Below, in pieces: positions 62,143 through 64,000 of a stretch of DNA of 64,000 bases. Under the pieces are notes generated by a model. It did no database searches, was not told the DNA's origin, and saw only the letters and a program-made list of their open reading frames with translations. This stretch comes from Lactobacillus iners DSM 13335 (GTDB lineage Bacteria; Bacillota; Bacilli; Lactobacillales; Lactobacillaceae): positions 41,951 to 105,950 of the forward strand of contig NZ_GG700804.1 in assembly GCF_000160875.1 (NCBI RefSeq), given 5' to 3'. The position numbers and the translations under genes are program-made. Numbering within the stretch: the first letter of the stretch is position 1; each line of letters starts with the position of its first letter.

Positions 62143-64000
62143 TTAATCCTGTTCTTTTTTCTTTGGCAAAACTACTAATCCGGCTGCTAAGCAAAGTGCT
62201 GCAACTAAGCTCGCAATATCGGATGTTTCCCCTGTTTGTGGTAATTTTTCCTTACCACTTGTAGGTGTCTTGTCAGTTGAAACTGGTTTTTCTGGAACTG
62301 GTGCTGGTTCTGGAACTGGTGTTGGTTCTGGAACTGGCATTGGTTCTGGAACTGGTGCTGGCTCTGGAACTGGCATTGGTTCTGGAACTGGCGTTGGTTC
62401 TGGAACTGGTGCTGGTTCTGGATTAATCTTACGATAAATAGTAATTGAATCTTCTGCCTTATATTGCTTACCATCACAATTTACTACAGTCACTACAAAT
62501 GGATAAATACGTGAAACTTCACCATCTTGCCAATCATCAACCTTAGCAGTACCTGTGAATGTCCCTGTCGTTGAATCAAATTTGATCCCTTTAGGCAAAG
62601 GACGACCAATCATCTTAAGTGTGTAGTATGGTCTAGTTCCTGGTACAACACCCACATATGACATTGATTTACCTGGATTAGGTATTGAAGTATCTGGAGT
62701 TGATGTACCTTGAACACTAGGTTTGGACGTTATGGTACGAGTCACAACTATATCACTTTCAGCTACTTTTGTTGAGCCATCAGAGTTATAAACTGTAACA
62801 CGAATTGGTACACGACGTTTAGTTTCGCCATCTTTCCAATCAGTAATCTTAGCTTTACCAGTAATTGTAGCATCTTCTGGATTAAAGACCATACCATCTA
62901 ATAATCCTTCTACCTTATAAGTATTAGCTATAGGACCTTGAACAGTCTTATCTTCTGCAGGATAATCAACTGCTTCTCGATCACTTCCTACTAAAACTGA
63001 AGTTGCCATCAAATTCAATAATCCTGCATTAGCTACTTCTTGATCACCTAAAGAACGACGACTTCTTGTATGCTTAACTGCAGCTGTCACATTGGATGGT
63101 CGGTCACCTAATTCAACTGGTATAAATCTAAGCTGAATTCTACCGAGATCTGCTCCATCCTCATACCTTGCATCAAATTTAACTGGTTTAAAGTCACGAT
63201 TATCACAAATACCGCAAGTTCCTTGACAATCTTTGCCATCTCTACCATCTTTACCGTTTGGAATTACAACAGTAGTTGAGCCCTTGCTGGTTGTAAAGGT
63301 CACTGTAGTAAATACATGACCATTTTCATCTTTGCCTTCACCTTTAGTAATAGTTGGAGTCTCACCATCTTTACCATCCTTAACCTCAATTACTTGTGGT
63401 TTAGCATTTGGTTTTTCCTTGATCCCTTCACGATCACGAATTTGATCTGTAATAGTAATGATGTGACTATTACCTTGTTCTGCTACTTCAATCTTAGGTC
63501 CAACTCCGTCATAAACGGTATTAGTAGTAGTCTCTTTGGTTAAATTACCATTGTTATCCCATTTTTCTTGAGTAACAGTAATATCAACACCGGTATTTTC
63601 TTCATTTCGCTTAATATCTACTTTAGCAGAAAGACCCTTAACAAGACCTGCATCAATTGGATTTGCTTGACCTTCTATAGTAATCATTAAATGTCCAGTC
63701 TTGGCATCTACGTATGCACTAGTAACAGACTTACCGTCTTTACCGTTCACACCATCCTTAACTTGAACATCACTACCAACTGGCTGCTTCGTCTTGTCTG
63801 GTTTGCCCGTCTTTGGATCCACTGGATAGAATTTAATCGTGGTTACGCCATCTTCACCCTTTGTAGCTACTGGAGCATAGGTGATTCCGTCACTTACTTT
63901 AACTTCTTGGCGATAAGCAGTGCCGTCATCGTTGTAACCGTCAATCGTGATCGTTGTTTCACCATTAACTTTGTCACTTACCTTAATGTGAGGCGTCTTA
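62143..64000 (-). CDS. LPQTG-anchored modular surface protein (5' end outside window)
   Basis: The frame is open to the right edge, so at least 618 residues of a larger protein are seen; the internal GTG at 63822 is not a real start. Visible order: repeated segments with KDGVNGKDGKS and IPNGKDGRDGKDC (short collagen-like G-x-y runs), a CQGTCGIC cysteine cluster, two Ig-like putative domains with LPKGIKFDSTTGTFTGTA-type motifs, a proline-glutamate stalk of PVPEP units (62291-62421), then LPQTGETSD, a hydrophobic span and PKKKEQD. It is sortase-anchored; an adhesive role is inferred. Confidence 0.88.
   Translation of the reverse strand, partial: KTPHIKVSDKVNGETTITIDGYNDDGTAYRQEVKVSDGITYAPVATKGEDGVTTIKFYPVDPKTGKPDKTKQPVGSDVQVKDGVNGKDGKSVTSAYVDAKTGHLMITIEGQANPIDAGLVKGLSAKVDIKRNEENTGVDITVTQEKWDNNGNLTKETTTNTVYDGVGPKIEVAEQGNSHIITITDQIRDREGIKEKPNAKPQVIEVKDGKDGETPTITKGEGKDENGHVFTTVTFTTSKGSTTVVIPNGKDGRDGKDCQGTCGICDNRDFKPVKFDARYEDGADLGRIQLRFIPVELGDRPSNVTAAVKHTRSRRSLGDQEVANAGLLNLMATSVLVGSDREAVDYPAEDKTVQGPIANTYKVEGLLDGMVFNPEDATITGKAKITDWKDGETKRRVPIRVTVYNSDGSTKVAESDIVVTRTITSKPSVQGTSTPDTSIPNPGKSMSYVGVVPGTRPYYTLKMIGRPLPKGIKFDSTTGTFTGTAKVDDWQDGEVSRIYPFVVTVVNCDGKQYKAEDSITIYRKINPEPAPVPEPTPVPEPMPVPEPAPVPEPMPVPEPTPVPEPAPVPEKPVSTDKTPTSGKEKLPQTGETSDIASLVAALCLAAGLVVLPKKKEQD
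62291..62421 (-). repeat. 18-bp repeats coding a PVPEP stalk
   Basis: About seven units of 18 bases coding six residues each (PVPEP followed by A, T or M). They form a rigid wall-spanning stalk just before the LPQTG anchor and are likely length-variable. Confidence 0.88.

Noticed and set aside
62205..62477. 90-codon Q/N/F-rich frame inside the PVPEP stalk
   Set aside because: It is a frame shadow of the 18-bp repeats within the LPQTG protein gene on the same strand.
59591..64000. Genomic island carrying the surface proteins beside tRNA-Thr
   Set aside because: No integrase, direct repeat of the tRNA end or composition break could be seen.

Overview
The window is AT-rich chromosome from a low-GC Gram-positive bacterium, most likely a Lactobacillus of the delbrueckii/acidophilus/gasseri group (L. 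iners-like low-GC species are possible, but I cannot fix the species). The signs are a minus-strand dcw division cluster without murC or murB, the lactobacillar order ezrA-nifS-thiI-valS-folC-HAD-radC-mreBCD, a full F-type ATPase operon beside upp, tsaC, prmC, prfA and tdk, DUF3397/DUF4044/DUF2969/DUF1146 small proteins, TTG/GTG starts behind strong Shine-Dalgarno sites, and YSIRK/LPXTG surface proteins. No transposase, integrase, phage gene or CRISPR array was seen.

Layout. 1-10.7 kb: ftsZ (cut by the window edge), ftsA, divIB, murG, murD, mraY, pbp2x/ftsI, ftsL, rsmH and mraZ, read leftward, with four 10-bp-spaced GTGG boxes upstream of mraZ that look like MraZ operators. 10.8-14.6 kb: DUF3397 and DUF4044 proteins, mreD, mreC, mreB, radC. 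14.6-23.7 kb: HAD hydrolase, folC, valS behind a valine T-box, thiI, nifS, ezrA. 23.7-27.0 kb, plus strand: rpsD with a structured leader, rarA, a probable 6S RNA (Lacto-usp position), a small membrane protein and a universal stress protein. 27.0-30.2 kb: rodA, DUF2969, yidD, mbl, DUF1146. 30.2-36.7 kb: atpBEFHAGDC. 36.8-41.0 kb: upp, tsaC, prmC, prfA, tdk. 41.2-43.5 kb: a MurT-type ligase with no GatD beside it, and a serine beta-lactamase-family protein. 43.67-43.82 kb: tRNA-Glu(CTC) and tRNA-Gln(CTG). 43.9-49.8 kb: ABC-2 exporter, pgi, an LtaS-type sulfatase. 49.9-53.5 kb: an orphan response regulator with a degenerate receiver, an SdpI-like protein, manA and an unrecognised 463-residue protein. 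53.6-58.0 kb: a Bce-type ABC transporter with its histidine kinase and regulator. 58.1-59.4 kb: an orphan sugar/glycerol-phosphate binding lipoprotein. 59.6 kb: tRNA-Thr(CGT). 59.8-64 kb: two surface proteins.

Most genes serve the cell envelope: septal and lateral-wall synthesis (dcw, mreBCD, rodA, mbl, ezrA), precursor amidation (MurT), teichoic acid (LtaS-type) and peptide-antibiotic sensing (Bce), with the ATP synthase and translation genes as housekeeping.

The most striking observation is at the 3' end of the YSIRK lipase gene. Its zero frame ends without a wall anchor, but the -1 frame encodes an LPQLG sorting motif, a membrane helix and a basic tail. The switch point is an exact A AAA AAG slippery heptamer followed by a potential stem. 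This could be programmed -1 frameshifting, homopolymer phase variation, or a recent indel.
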